Shown here in pieces: positions 8,662 through 16,983 of a DNA stretch of 35,199 nt (the first letter of the stretch is position 1; each line of letters begins with the position of its first letter). The notes beneath the pieces were generated by a model. That model ran no database searches. It was not told where the DNA came from and saw nothing but the letters and a program-made list of their open reading frames with translations. Source of the DNA: an uncultured Candidatus Saccharibacteria bacterium (GTDB lineage Bacteria; Patescibacteria; Saccharimonadia; Saccharimonadales; JACDBH01); assembly GCA_946479835.1 (NCBI GenBank), contig CAMLHD010000004.1, positions 1 through 35,199 on the forward strand, read 5' to 3'. A program made the translations under genes and the position numbers.

Positions 8662-8686
8662 GGAATGTAAGTAAAACTTACATTCC
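8662..8686. repeat. Perfect 11-bp hairpin upstream of dnaE
   Basis: GGAATGTAAGT and ACTTACATTCC form an 11-bp perfect stem with an AAA loop. There is no T-run on either side, so it is not a standard terminator. It lies in the 133-base gap between the DUF5665 gene and dnaE, where it could end the upstream transcript, bind a dimeric protein or belong to an intergenic repeat. Confidence 0.6.
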
Positions 8687-8762
8687 ATAAGCGAGTAAGG
8701 GTGAGGGCCAAAAGACTATAAGAAACTTACCTTAGGCGTTTTGTTGTAATAATCACGAAAAT

Positions 8763-9029
8763 TTAGGGCTTATTGACGATAGTGACTATCTGTTCAATGA
8801 AGCCGCCCAGCAGCGGCACTTCCTCAAATAGCGATAGCCCCCAAAGCACGACGGCCACGATCAAAGTGGCGCCTAATGTTGCGCCCAATCCTTGGAATAA
8901 ACCTTTGATAAACGCCTGTTTGTAGCTCTTGCTGGCATCAAGATAGCCGGTTTCATAAACCGCTGCCATCGCCCGTCCCAAGCTCTCGTATTGTTTATCC
9001 GAGAGCTTAGCCGGCTTATTGCTTGGCAT
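8763..9029 (-). CDS. Small membrane protein, DUF5665-like
   Basis: An 88-residue protein with a soluble N-terminal half (LSDKQYESLGRAMAAVYETGY) and one hydrophobic region (about 45-68: GLGATLGATLIVAVVLWGLSLF), then VPLLGGFIEQI. This arrangement resembles the DUF5665 family as I recall it; its function is not known. The start overlaps the end of the YtxH-like gene by 14 bases, so the two are translated from one transcript. It is the last gene of a three-gene membrane cluster (9676 to 8763). Confidence 0.75.
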   Translation of the reverse strand: MPSNKPAKLSDKQYESLGRAMAAVYETGYLDASKSYKQAFIKGLFQGLGATLGATLIVAVVLWGLSLFEEVPLLGGFIEQIVTIVNKP

Positions 9030-9417
9030 ATTTCTTGAGATGCTTCAGAGCTTCTTTGGCATCAGTCAGAGCCTGCTTCAGTTCCGGATCCTCGGCATCA
9101 CCGTCATGCAGCGCGCTCAAGACTTCGCGGACCTTATCTTTGGACTTTACGGCCCCGGCATATACTCTGTCGTATTCGGTCTTGGCTTTGCCGGTAAGCT
9201 TGCTGCCTTTGGCTTTGGCTTCGGCCAATTTGACGTTAAGCTCCTGAAGAGTGTTCTTAAGCGTTCTTTCTGCTTCGGAACGAGCCCGTCCGGCTGCGTT
9301 CTTGATATCCTGCCTGGTTTCCTTGCCGCTTTTTGGCGCCGTTAATACACCGGCAACATATCCGGCGACGCCAGCCAGCACCGCGCCGGCTGCCCACTTG
9401 CCTGCGTTCTTACTCAT
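9016..9417 (-). CDS. YtxH-like membrane protein
   Basis: A 133-residue protein: an N-terminal Gly/Ala-rich membrane segment (WAAGAVLAGVAGYVAGVLTAP, about 8-28) with the typical LTAPKSGKETR turn, followed by a long charged helix rich in Lys, Glu and Ala (about 33-130). This is the YtxH layout. Members are linked to envelope stress in Firmicutes, where ytxH sits next to ytxG; the molecular role is unclear. The start codon is one base after the stop of the upstream gene, and its end overlaps the next gene, so all three are coupled. Confidence 0.8.
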   Translation of the reverse strand: MSKNAGKWAAGAVLAGVAGYVAGVLTAPKSGKETRQDIKNAAGRARSEAERTLKNTLQELNVKLAEAKAKGSKLTGKAKTEYDRVYAGAVKSKDKVREVLSALHDGDAEDPELKQALTDAKEALKHLKKYAKQ

Positions 9418-9418
9418 A

Positions 9419-9676
9419 TTACCTGCCCTTCCTTGTTTTATTTACTAGACTGAAAATGTTCATGAGCAATTTGCCGGCGGCCAACGGCCCGGCAGCTTTT
9501 CTAAGCGTGGCGGCGGCGGTTTCGACATTGTCTATGACTTCCGTTGCCTTGAGCGCCACTTGGTTCAAGGTTTTGACAAGCTTGATGAGTGCAATCGTGA
9601 ATACGATCGCCGCGCCCAAAAAGATGCTCAGCGTTACAGACAAAATAATGACCAGAATGGTTTCTGCGTCTTGCAT
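9419..9676 (-). CDS. Small membrane protein, YtxG/DUF948-like
   Basis: An 85-residue protein with one N-terminal membrane segment (ILVIILSVTLSIFLGAAIVFTIALI, about 7-31), then an amphipathic helix (LVKTLNQVALKATEVIDNVETAAATLRKA), the layout of DUF948 (YtxG) proteins. The neighbour order YtxG-like then YtxH-like parallels the ytxG-ytxH pair of Bacillus. A GGGAG before ATG 9676 may act as Shine-Dalgarno. It has its own promoter box at 9712-9717. The family assignment of such a short protein is tentative. Confidence 0.7.
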   Translation of the reverse strand: MQDAETILVIILSVTLSIFLGAAIVFTIALIKLVKTLNQVALKATEVIDNVETAAATLRKAAGPLAAGKLLMNIFSLVNKTRKGR

Positions 9677-9685
9677 AGTTCTCCC

Positions 9686-9717
9686 GTAACCCCTTATTGG
9701 TTACGAGTACTAGTATA
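9686..9717 (-). promoter_or_regulatory. Promoter box and 5' hairpin before the YtxG/YtxH cluster
   Basis: TATACT on the minus strand (9717-9712) overlaps the end of galU. The predicted start is immediately followed by a 6-bp hairpin (GTAACC/GGTTAC, 9686-9704), which would sit at the extreme 5' end of the mRNA. The same hairpin is just downstream of the galU stop. Confidence 0.45.
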
Positions 9718-10606
9718 CATGCTTGTCAAGAACGGTGCTGAGGTAGGATTTGAAATCCTCTTTGAGTTCCGGATGGCGCAGGCCGAAATCTACCACGGTT
9801 TTAAGATATTCCAGCTTGTTGCCGGTGTCATAATATTTACCGTTCTTGACTTCCATAGCCAGCAGCTGTTGGCCGTTCTCTATCATCTGCTGCATGGCCG
9901 GCTGAGCATTGAACTCCTGTTTTTCGGGCAGATCTTTCCTGATGTCATGCAGGCATGCGAAAATCTCGGGAGTAAACAAATAGCTGCTGACGCTCGCCAG
10001 GTTGCTGGGCGCCTTGTCTTTGCCGGGTTTTTCGACAATGGTACGGACCTTCAGCACGCCGTCTTCGAACGGCTCGCCGGCAACGATGCCATAGCGTTTG
10101 TAGTCTTCGTCATTATCAACTTTGATGCAAGTCAGCACGCTTGAACCAGTCTTTTCATGCAGCTTGATCATCTGGCTGAACCGGCTTGGGTTGGCCACAA
10201 AGAAATCATCGGCGAAAGTATAGATGAAGGGTTCGTCTCCGACCAGATGTTCGGCGTTTAAAAGTGGTGTGCCGTTACCGTAAGGACCTTTCTGGCGGAT
10301 GTAGGCAAAATTGGCCAGTTCCGAAATCTTCTTGGTTTCTTCCAGCAGATCAAGCTTGTCTCCCTGCTTGAGGTTGGTGCGTAAGTCAGCGCTCATGTGG
10401 TCGAAATGATCTTCTACCGACCGTTTGTGATAACCCGTAACTATGACTATATCTTCGATGCCAGCGCTCACCAGCTCTTCCACGATGTACTGGATGATCG
10501 GCTTGTCGATCAGCGGCAGCATCTCTTTAGGCATAGCTTTGGTCTGCGGCAGGAACCGCGTGCCGAATCCTGCAGCGGCTATCACGGCTTTTCGTACTTT
10601 TGCCAT
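9710..10606 (-). CDS. galU: UTP-glucose-1-phosphate uridylyltransferase
   Basis: Makes UDP-glucose from UTP and glucose-1-phosphate for cell-surface glycans. The 298-residue length is typical of bacterial GalU. Seen: the nucleotide-binding start KAVIAAAGFGTRFLPQTKAMPKEMLP, DKPIIQYIVEELVSAGI, IVIVTGYHKRSVEDHFD, GTPLLNAEHLVGDEPF with FADDFF (metal-binding Asp), and the GELGxxG-equivalent region VEKPGKDKAPSNLASVSSYLF. The ATG directly abuts the gatB stop (no spacer base), so galU is translated from the gat operon mRNA. No separate promoter is seen. Confidence 0.95.
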   Translation of the reverse strand: MAKVRKAVIAAAGFGTRFLPQTKAMPKEMLPLIDKPIIQYIVEELVSAGIEDIVIVTGYHKRSVEDHFDHMSADLRTNLKQGDKLDLLEETKKISELANFAYIRQKGPYGNGTPLLNAEHLVGDEPFIYTFADDFFVANPSRFSQMIKLHEKTGSSVLTCIKVDNDEDYKRYGIVAGEPFEDGVLKVRTIVEKPGKDKAPSNLASVSSYLFTPEIFACLHDIRKDLPEKQEFNAQPAMQQMIENGQQLLAMEVKNGKYYDTGNKLEYLKTVVDFGLRHPELKEDFKSYLSTVLDKHVY

Positions 10607-12037
10607 TTATGCTCCCAGTTGCCTTTTAATAAGTTCGCTGACCACGCCGGGATTGGCTTTGCCCTGGCTGGCTTTCATAACCTGTCCTACCAAGAAGCCG
10701 ATGGCTTTCATCTCGCCGTTTCTTACGTCTTCGGCGGCTTTTTGGTTTTCGCTGATAACCTGCTCGACGATCATTATAAGTGCGGCTTCGTCGGATTCCT
10801 GGATGAGATTGCGCGCCTCAGCAATGTCTTTTGGATTACCGCCGGTCTTTAAGACTTCCAGCAGTACTTCTTTGGCGGCGCTTGAGCTTAATAGGCCCCC
10901 GTCCAGCATGGCGGCCAGATCGGTCAGCTGGCCGGTCTTAGTGGTTACGTCCTGCCAACTGATTTCGTCGTCGGCTACCCAGCGGATGACTTCGCCGGTC
11001 AGCCAATTGGCTATAACCCGGGCGGTCTTGATGTCATGGCCATCGGCCACGCCGCGCACGAAGTGAGCCAGTTCCGGCTGTTCCAGCAGACTATCGGCCT
11101 GTGAGCCGCTAAGATCCAGCTTTTCGAACTGCCGGCGCAATACTTGTGGCATTTCCGGCATTTCGGCCTCAACGCGGGCGATGAATTTTTCGTCCAAGAC
11201 CACCGGGGGGAGATCCGGATCCGGAAAATATCTGTAATCGTGCGCGTCTTCCTTGCTGCGCTGCGAGAAGGTCTTTTGCTTGTCATCGTCCCAGCCGCGG
11301 GTTTCTTGTGCGACTTCGCGGCCCTCTTCCAGCAGGTCGGTCTGGCGTCCGATCTCATACTCTACGGCTTTTTCGACGCTGCGGAACGAGTTCAGGTTCT
11401 TGGTTTCGGAACGTACACCCATCTTGTCGGTCTTGCTTACGCTGACATTGACGTCAAAGCGCATGTTGCCATGATATAAGTCTACATCGCTGACACCGGC
11501 GTATTTCATGAGCAGGTATAGCTCGTGCGCATAAGCTTTGGCTTCGGCCGCACTGTGCAGCTCGGGTTCGGACACGATTTCGAGCAATGGCGTGCCGGCG
11601 CGGTTAAGGTCGACCAGGCTGTAATTCTTGCCGTCCGGATGGGTCGATTTGCCGGCGTCGGCTTCTAAGTGCGCGCGGGTGATGTTGATACGTTTCTTTT
11701 CGCCCTCGACTTCTATGTCCACATGGCCGCCCAGGACTATCGGTTCGTCATACTGGCTGATTTGATAGCCCATCGGCAAATCGGGATAAAAATAATGTTT
11801 GCGGTCGAATTTCGAGAAAGCCTGCGGCCGGGTACCGAGCGCAAAGGCGGCTTTGGACGCCAGCTCTACGGCGGCCTCATTAAGTACCGGCAAGGCACCA
11901 GGCAAGCCCAGGCAGATGTGGCTTATAAGCGTATTCGGCTCAGCCAGGCGGGCATCATTGCCGACTGCCGCGAACAGCTTGGTAGCTGTCTTCAGCTGTA
12001 CGTGGCACTCGATGCCGATGGTAGCTTTGTAGCTCAT
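10607..12037 (-). CDS. gatB: Asp-tRNA(Asn)/Glu-tRNA(Gln) amidotransferase subunit B
   Basis: GatB binds the misacylated tRNA, activates the Glu or Asp side chain with ATP and passes it to ammonia from GatA. The 476-residue length is normal. Landmarks: GIECHVQLKTATKLFA, HICLGLPGALPVLN, FDRKHYFYPDLPMGYQISQY, EADAGKSTHP, TKNLNSFRSVEKAVEYE and RYFPDPDLPPV; the C-terminal helical tail (GatB/YqeY domain) ends with GVVSELIKRQLGA. ATG 12037 overlaps the stop of the upstream 135-residue gene as ATGA. The presence of gatCAB indicates the indirect route to Gln-tRNA and/or Asn-tRNA. Confidence 0.97.
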   Translation of the reverse strand: MSYKATIGIECHVQLKTATKLFAAVGNDARLAEPNTLISHICLGLPGALPVLNEAAVELASKAAFALGTRPQAFSKFDRKHYFYPDLPMGYQISQYDEPIVLGGHVDIEVEGEKKRINITRAHLEADAGKSTHPDGKNYSLVDLNRAGTPLLEIVSEPELHSAAEAKAYAHELYLLMKYAGVSDVDLYHGNMRFDVNVSVSKTDKMGVRSETKNLNSFRSVEKAVEYEIGRQTDLLEEGREVAQETRGWDDDKQKTFSQRSKEDAHDYRYFPDPDLPPVVLDEKFIARVEAEMPEMPQVLRRQFEKLDLSGSQADSLLEQPELAHFVRGVADGHDIKTARVIANWLTGEVIRWVADDEISWQDVTTKTGQLTDLAAMLDGGLLSSSAAKEVLLEVLKTGGNPKDIAEARNLIQESDEAALIMIVEQVISENQKAAEDVRNGEMKAIGFLVGQVMKASQGKANPGVVSELIKRQLGA

Positions 12038-12441
12038 AATGCTCCCAGATCCCTCAATGCTTGCCGTAGTCCCGTCAGAGCTTTTTGCACTTCCTTTTGA
12101 CTAAGCGGTACGTCGACTTCATGCACCAGCTTGTTGCGCAGTTTATGGGCGAACCAGGCGGCATCGTTGTCGCTTAGGGCCTTTTGGGCAGAAACCAAAC
12201 GCTCACCCATGGTCTTGCCTTTGTAGCGGCTGCGACGCAGCGCTTCGTCAAGCAGGTTGTCGGCCTGGATCACGGCCAGCGGCCAAGCTTCTTTTTGGCG
12301 CAGGCCTTTCTGAAGCTCGCGCCATTTAGCCTGAAAGTATTTGCGGTTCAGCTCTTTTTTAGGACGGCGCGCCAAAAACGTAATCAGTCCTAAGACCGCA
12401 AGGCCGCCGCCGACTACGGCTATCAGCAGCTCGGTGCTCAT
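12034..12441 (-). CDS. Membrane-anchored HEPN-like protein inside the gat operon
   Basis: A 135-residue protein of unknown function. It has one N-terminal membrane segment (LLIAVVGGGLAVLGLITFLA, about 5-24), a basic stretch (RRPKKELNRK), then an all-helical cytoplasmic domain. Near the C-terminus lies HKLRNKLVHE, with Arg102-Asn103-x3-His107, which fits the RNxxxH signature of HEPN domains, many of which are RNases or nucleotide-binding. The spacing and helical context are consistent, but the HEPN assignment rests on this motif. Both ends overlap neighbours by 4 bases (ATGA), so it is translationally coupled to gatA and gatB. Whether it acts on tRNA or is simply co-transcribed cannot be seen. 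Confidence 0.72.
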   Translation of the reverse strand: MSTELLIAVVGGGLAVLGLITFLARRPKKELNRKYFQAKWRELQKGLRQKEAWPLAVIQADNLLDEALRRSRYKGKTMGERLVSAQKALSDNDAAWFAHKLRNKLVHEVDVPLSQKEVQKALTGLRQALRDLGAL

Positions 12442-13865
12442 ACCCTTAGCTCCTCGTAGCGTTTGGCCAAAGATAGCAGCGCCCGGTCAGCCCTTTGCGG
12501 CGCCATCAGCTGCAGGCCGATCGGTAAGCCTTGGCTGTCGATGCCGCACGGCACCGACACCGCTGGTATACCGACCAGGTTGGCGGCCACGGTCATGATA
12601 TCGGCCAGATACATCTTGAGCGGATCATCGGCATTCTCGCCGATCTTGAACGCGGTACTTGGCGAGGTCGGCCCGAGTAAGAAATCGACTTCCGAAAATG
12701 CCGCTTCGAACTCTTTGACGAGCTTGGTACGCACCGTTTGGGCTTTCTTGTAATAGGCGTCGTAGTAACCGGAGCTGAGCACATAAGTGCCGATCATGAT
12801 GCGCCGTTTGGCCTCTTTGCCAAAACCCTTTTCCCTGGAAACCTCGTAACTTTCGTCTATGTTATCGGCTTCCTTGTAGCTGTAGCCGAAACGCTGGCCA
12901 TCATAACGGCTTAAGTTGCTGCTGACTTCGGCCGGACAGATCACGTAATAAACGGCCAACGCCAGCGGCAGGCTCGGTAGGCTGACTTCTTTGATGATGG
13001 CGCCGGCGTTCTCGAGCGCGCTAACGGCTGAATTGATCGAAGCCCGGACGTCTTCTGATAAGCCTTCTCCCATGTATTCTTTGACGACGCCGACGATCTT
13101 GCCGCGGACATCATCTTGCAAATTCGTGTAGGCGATTTCGTCGCGTTCGATAGTAGTGCTGTCTAGCGTGTCACGGCCGGCGATTACGTCCAGCACCAAG
13201 GCCGCATCGTCGATGCTGCCGGCGATCGGTCCCATGCAATCAAGCGAACTGCCCATGGCGACGACGCCGCTCCGGCTGGTCAGGCCGTAGGTGGGCTTAA
13301 GGCCGACTACGCCGCAGAAGCTGGCCGGCAGGCGGATTGAGCCGCCAGTGTCGCTGCCCAGCGCAAAGGGAGCCAGGCCCAAAACCACGGACGCTGCAGA
13401 GCCGCCTGAGCTGCCGCCCGGCACTCTGGATTTATCGCGTGGATTAAGTGTTGTAAAAAAGTCGCTATTCTCGGTGCTGCTGCCATGCGCGAAAGCGTCT
13501 AGGTTGGCCTTGGCTATCAGCACGGCTCCTTCGGCTTCCAACCGCTCGATCACCGTGGACTGGTACGGAGCTTCAAATCCTTTCAAAATATTGCTGGCAG
13601 CGGTGGTCTCAGAGCCGAAAGTCAAAAAGTTATCTTTAGCGATGAAAGGCACACCGGCTAAGCGGCCTGGGTTTTTGCCCGCCCGGACTTGCTCGTCTAT
13701 GAAAGCAGCCCGTTCCAGCGCCCGTTCTTTGGCTAGGGATATGATGGCATTGTATTCCCCGGCCTTTTCGGTACGGCCGATAGCTTCGTTCACCAGCTCT
13801 GTCGCCGAAGCTTTGCCGGTCCTGACATCCGAAGCCAAATCGGTAATAGACGGCCAGCCGTTCAC
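12438..13865 (-). CDS. gatA: Asp-tRNA(Asn)/Glu-tRNA(Gln) amidotransferase subunit A
   Basis: Amidase-signature subunit that releases ammonia from glutamine for transamidation by GatB. The 475-residue protein keeps the catalytic triad: Lys77 in FIAKDNF, Ser152 in the GGSSGGSAAS motif and nucleophile Ser176 in SDTGGSIRLP. Also seen are AHGSSTENSDFF and the GLKPTYGLTSRSGVVAMGSSLD segment. The start is GTG (13865), overlapping the gatC stop as GTGA; no ATG is available at this position. Its stop overlaps the next gene as ATGA. Confidence 0.97.
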   Translation of the reverse strand: MNGWPSITDLASDVRTGKASATELVNEAIGRTEKAGEYNAIISLAKERALERAAFIDEQVRAGKNPGRLAGVPFIAKDNFLTFGSETTAASNILKGFEAPYQSTVIERLEAEGAVLIAKANLDAFAHGSSTENSDFFTTLNPRDKSRVPGGSSGGSAASVVLGLAPFALGSDTGGSIRLPASFCGVVGLKPTYGLTSRSGVVAMGSSLDCMGPIAGSIDDAALVLDVIAGRDTLDSTTIERDEIAYTNLQDDVRGKIVGVVKEYMGEGLSEDVRASINSAVSALENAGAIIKEVSLPSLPLALAVYYVICPAEVSSNLSRYDGQRFGYSYKEADNIDESYEVSREKGFGKEAKRRIMIGTYVLSSGYYDAYYKKAQTVRTKLVKEFEAAFSEVDFLLGPTSPSTAFKIGENADDPLKMYLADIMTVAANLVGIPAVSVPCGIDSQGLPIGLQLMAPQRADRALLSLAKRYEELRV

Positions 13866-14155
13866 TGGATCATCCTTTTGACTTTGATGTAGCCGTCATC
13901 CTTGGATGGTACGTTCTTAAGCAGCTCTTCAGGACTAACACCATAATCGATAACCACATCAGCGCGCACGGAATTTGTCAGGCCAGTGACTTGATAGGTG
14001 GGTTTGAGCCCTTCCACGTCGGCATCCTGAAGCATTTCGACGTAGCCCAATATCTCGCTTATCTCGCCGCGGAATTCTTCGATTTCGGCGTCGGTCAGCT
14101 TAAGCCTGCTAAGCCGGGCCAATTTTAATACGTCTTCTCGCGTCAGTTTTGCCAT
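13862..14155 (-). CDS. gatC: Asp-tRNA(Asn)/Glu-tRNA(Gln) amidotransferase subunit C
   Basis: Small subunit that wraps around GatA and stabilises the GatA-GatB complex. The 97-residue length is typical. Features: LTREDVLKLARLSRLKLTDAEIEEF, the long helix ISEILGYVEMLQDADVEGL, then VTGLTNSVRADVV and a C-terminal VPSKDDGYIKVKRMIQ. It is the first gene of the operon gatC-gatA-orf-gatB-galU. TATAAT ends 10 bases before its ATG, so the operon mRNA would have almost no leader. Confidence 0.95.
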   Translation of the reverse strand: MAKLTREDVLKLARLSRLKLTDAEIEEFRGEISEILGYVEMLQDADVEGLKPTYQVTGLTNSVRADVVIDYGVSPEELLKNVPSKDDGYIKVKRMIQ

Positions 14156-14165
14156 TAGAGACTAT

Positions 14166-14171
14166 ATTATA
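14166..14171 (-). promoter_or_regulatory. -10 box (TATAAT) of the gat-galU operon
   Basis: Perfect TATAAT on the minus strand, 10 bases before the gatC ATG. No Shine-Dalgarno follows. The uvrB gene ends about 75 bases upstream without a recognisable intrinsic terminator. Confidence 0.6.
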
Positions 14172-14245
14172 ACACCTTAGCAGCCGGCTCCGGAAGGGAC
14201 GATTTTGCAGTTTTTTGCAGATTCTCGAATGTGGTGCTGTTTTGC

Positions 14246-16210
14246 TTAAAGCTTGGATTTGACTTCTTCGATTATATCGCGCAGCTCAGCGGCTTTTTCG
14301 AACTGAAGATTAGCGGCCGCCAGCTCCATTTGGGCGGTCAGGTCTTTGATGAGGTGATTATATTCGTCTTTCGGAATCCGTTTAAGGTCCAGCTTGGCTT
14401 TCTTGGCTTCCTCGGGCAGATCGGGCCTTAGGCCCTTTTCTACGGCTTTAGCAATGCCTTTAGGCGTAATGCCGTGTTCCTTGTTATAAGCTTCCTGTAT
14501 GCCACGCCGGCGGTTGGTTTCATCAATGGCCCGTTTCATACTGCCCGTTATGTTATCGGCGTACATGATGACCCGGCCGTCGACATGACGGGCAGCACGG
14601 CCGATTGTCTGCACCAAGGCCTGTTCGCTTCTTAAGAATCCCTCCTTGTCGGCGTCAATGATCGCAACCAGCGATACTTCCGGCAGGTCTATGCCTTCGC
14701 GCAGCAGGTTGATACCGACCACGACATCGTAAACGCCCAATCTAAGGTCACGCAGGATGTCGGTCCGCTCCAGCGTTTCTACGTCAGAGTGCAGATAAGT
14801 GACTTTGATGTTGATTTCCTGCAGGTATTCGGTCAGGTCTTCGGCCATGCGTTTGGTAAGCGTCGTCACCAGAACACGCTGGCGTTTGGATATCGTATCG
14901 CGGATCTCGCCGATAAGATCGTCTATCTGGCCTTCGATCTTTCTGACATCGATCTGCGGATCCAATAATCCGGTCGGGCGAATAACCTGCTGGGCCGGCT
15001 CAGGGCTGCGTTCCAGTTCGTACTGCGCCGGAGTAGCCGACACATAAACTACCTGGTTGACATGCCGTTCGAATTCGGCGAAGTTTAGCGGCCGGTTGTC
15101 AAGCGCGCTGGGAAGACGAAAGCCATGTTCCACCAGCACTTCCTTGCGCGCCCGGTCGCCGTTGTACATTCCCCTGACCTGAGGAATTGTCATATGCGAC
15201 TCATCTATGAACATCAGAAAATCGTCGGGGTAATAATCAAGCAGCGTGGCCGGCTGCTCGCCCGGTTCGCGGTTGGTCAGATAGCGTGAGTAGTTCTCGA
15301 TGCCCTTAACGAAGCCGGTTTCTTCCAGCATTTCCAAATCAAACTTTGTCCGCTGTTTAAGCCGCTGGGCCTCGAGCAGCTTGCCCTGCTTTTCAAACAA
15401 GTTTGTCTGGTCTTCAAGCTCGCCCTCGATTTGCTTGAGCGCCACCTTGAGCTTGTCGTAGGGAGTGACATAGTGGGATCCGGGAAAGATTTGTATCTGA
15501 TCAAGATTTTTTTGGATCTCGCCGGTCAGCGGGTCGATCTGGGTTATGCGGTCAACTTCGTCGCCGAAAAATTCTATCCGGTAGGCGGTTTCTTCACCAG
15601 CCGGATAAACATCCACCACATCGCCGCGTACCCGGAAGGTGCTGCGATGAAAGTCGATGTCATTGCGCTGGTACTGAATGTCTGTCAGGTGACGGATGAA
15701 CTTGTCGCGCAGTTTGCGCTCGCCTTTTTTGACGATTTCGCTAAGTCCCGAATAATCCTCGACCGAACCGATGCCGTAGATACAACTGACGGACGCCACG
15801 ATGATCACGTCGCGCCGGGTCAGCAACGCGTCGGTAGCGGCATGGCGCAGCCGATCGATTTCTTCGTTGATCTGCGAATCTTTTTCTATGTAAGTATCGC
15901 TGCGCGGAATGTAAGCCTCGGGTTGGTAGTAATCAAAATAGCTGACGAAGTAGTGCACGGCGTTGTTCGGGAAAAAACCTTTGAATTCGGAATAAAGTTG
16001 GGCGGCCAATGTCTTGTTATGGCTTAAGACCAGCGTCGGCCGCTGCAGGTCCTGAATGACGTTGGCCATGGTGAAAGTCTTGCCCGAACCGGTCACACCA
16101 AGCAATGTCTGCTCTTTTTCGCCGCTTTTTACAAGCTCGCTGAGCCGCGCGATAGCCGCAGGCTGGTCGCCCATCGGCTTGTAATCGGATTTGAGTTGAA
16201 ACTTGGCCAT
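14246..16210 (-). CDS. uvrB: Excinuclease ABC subunit B
   Basis: DNA damage-verification helicase of nucleotide excision repair; it receives damaged DNA from UvrA and recruits UvrC. With ATG at 16210 the protein has 654 residues, typical for UvrB. Seen: Walker [10 protein letters not shown] (Lys44), the damage-binding beta-hairpin region [22 protein letters not shown], Walker B IDESH, helicase motifs [45 protein letters not shown] and [15 protein letters not shown], and the C-terminal UVR domain ([22 protein letters not shown]). A TTG one codon upstream is possible, but an extended -10 (TGATACAAT) ending 6 bases before the ATG supports 16210 as a leaderless start. Confidence 0.97.
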   Translation of the reverse strand: MAKFQLKSDYKPMGDQPAAIARLSELVKSGEKEQTLLGVTGSGKTFTMANVIQDLQRPTLVLSHNKTLAAQLYSEFKGFFPNNAVHYFVSYFDYYQPEAYIPRSDTYIEKDSQINEEIDRLRHAATDALLTRRDVIIVASVSCIYGIGSVEDYSGLSEIVKKGERKLRDKFIRHLTDIQYQRNDIDFHRSTFRVRGDVVDVYPAGEETAYRIEFFGDEVDRITQIDPLTGEIQKNLDQIQIFPGSHYVTPYDKLKVALKQIEGELEDQTNLFEKQGKLLEAQRLKQRTKFDLEMLEETGFVKGIENYSRYLTNREPGEQPATLLDYYPDDFLMFIDESHMTIPQVRGMYNGDRARKEVLVEHGFRLPSALDNRPLNFAEFERHVNQVVYVSATPAQYELERSPEPAQQVIRPTGLLDPQIDVRKIEGQIDDLIGEIRDTISKRQRVLVTTLTKRMAEDLTEYLQEINIKVTYLHSDVETLERTDILRDLRLGVYDVVVGINLLREGIDLPEVSLVAIIDADKEGFLRSEQALVQTIGRAARHVDGRVIMYADNITGSMKRAIDETNRRRGIQEAYNKEHGITPKGIAKAVEKGLRPDLPEEAKKAKLDLKRIPKDEYNHLIKDLTAQMELAAANLQFEKAAELRDIIEEVKSKL

Positions 16211-16216
16211 CAAGCC

Positions 16217-16225
16217 ATTGTATCA
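16217..16225 (-). promoter_or_regulatory. Extended -10 promoter (TGA-TACAAT) of uvrB
   Basis: TGATACAAT on the minus strand ends 6 bases before ATG 16210. The mRNA would begin at or within a base or two of the start codon. No Shine-Dalgarno is present. Confidence 0.55.
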
Positions 16226-16243
16226 ATTTTGAGCAATTTCAAT

Positions 16244-16924
16244 CTAGAGGAAGCGTATCGAACCGACCGCTTGCTGGAAATCGTCGGCATATTCAGTGGC
16301 GTCATAATCCGTGCCTGACATCTCGTGCTGATGGTATTCGCGGTAAGTCGCGTAAACCGCCAGATTGAAATGATATATGAGCCAGCTGCTGTCGGCGTAA
16401 CGTTCCGCGTCGCCCTCGAACACGACGTGGGCGTAATCAGCATCGTTTTCGTTTAATTTGACCGGCTCGATAGCGTGGCCGTTCTGTTCCCAATTGTTCT
16501 TGTACTCTGCCTGCATCGCTTCGGCAGTACCGGCCGAGAAATTCAAGGAACTGTCATTCGCAGAAGCATTCATGGGCTTGAGGCTGAACGGCCTGGTCTG
16601 AGTGCTCCAATCCGGTTCCGGACCTTCGCAGCAGGCCGTGTCTTCCTCGAGCACCAGAGTAGTTGGATAAGTGACTTCAAAGCGGCCGGTGCTATCGCGG
16701 TAAGTTTCGGTTTCTTTGACGAAGTTTTTGCCGAAAGCGCTGCACTGTTCCGGATAAGTTTCCATAACCGGATATCCGGCATTGACACAGGCTTCGAAGC
16801 TGTCGATCTTGGCCTTGTTCTTATCCATGCGCCAGGCGTAAGCGCCGACGCCGACTAGCGCCACAATGATTATTAAGATAAAGGCGATTTCGCGCTTGCT
16901 TAAGCTCTTAAGTTTGCTCTTCAT
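16244..16924 (-). CDS. Membrane-anchored exported protein with a paired-Cys N-terminal motif
   Basis: A 226-residue protein I cannot name. It has a basic N-terminus and one membrane segment (about 13-31: IAFILIIIVALVGVGAYAW), which would export the remainder. Directly after is SFEACVNAGYPVMETYPEQC, followed by SAFGKNFVKE. From memory, this is a short recurrent two-cysteine motif of exported proteins in Patescibacteria. The rest (about 75-226) is a mixed alpha/beta domain with a Cys-Cys pair (DTACCEG). A TATGCT box lies at 16956-16961, leaving a leader of about 25 bases. It ends 34 bases before uvrB begins. Confidence 0.75.
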   Translation of the reverse strand: MKSKLKSLSKREIAFILIIIVALVGVGAYAWRMDKNKAKIDSFEACVNAGYPVMETYPEQCSAFGKNFVKETETYRDSTGRFEVTYPTTLVLEEDTACCEGPEPDWSTQTRPFSLKPMNASANDSSLNFSAGTAEAMQAEYKNNWEQNGHAIEPVKLNENDADYAHVVFEGDAERYADSSWLIYHFNLAVYATYREYHQHEMSGTDYDATEYADDFQQAVGSIRFL

Positions 16925-16955
16925 GCCGATTTGGCCCTCTGTTTGAATTTATTAA

Positions 16956-16961
16956 AGCATA
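16956..16961 (-). promoter_or_regulatory. Putative -10 box (TATGCT)
   Basis: TATGCT followed by TTAATAAATTCA, closely matching the sequence before pilB (TATGCTTTAATAGATTCA). It would start the transcript of the 226-residue exported protein gene. Confidence 0.35.
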
Positions 16962-16983
16962 GCACAGCGATGCAGTCGAAAAT

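Noticed and set aside
8662..8686. The dnaE-upstream hairpin as a Rho-independent terminator
   Set aside because: No T-run follows the stem on either strand.
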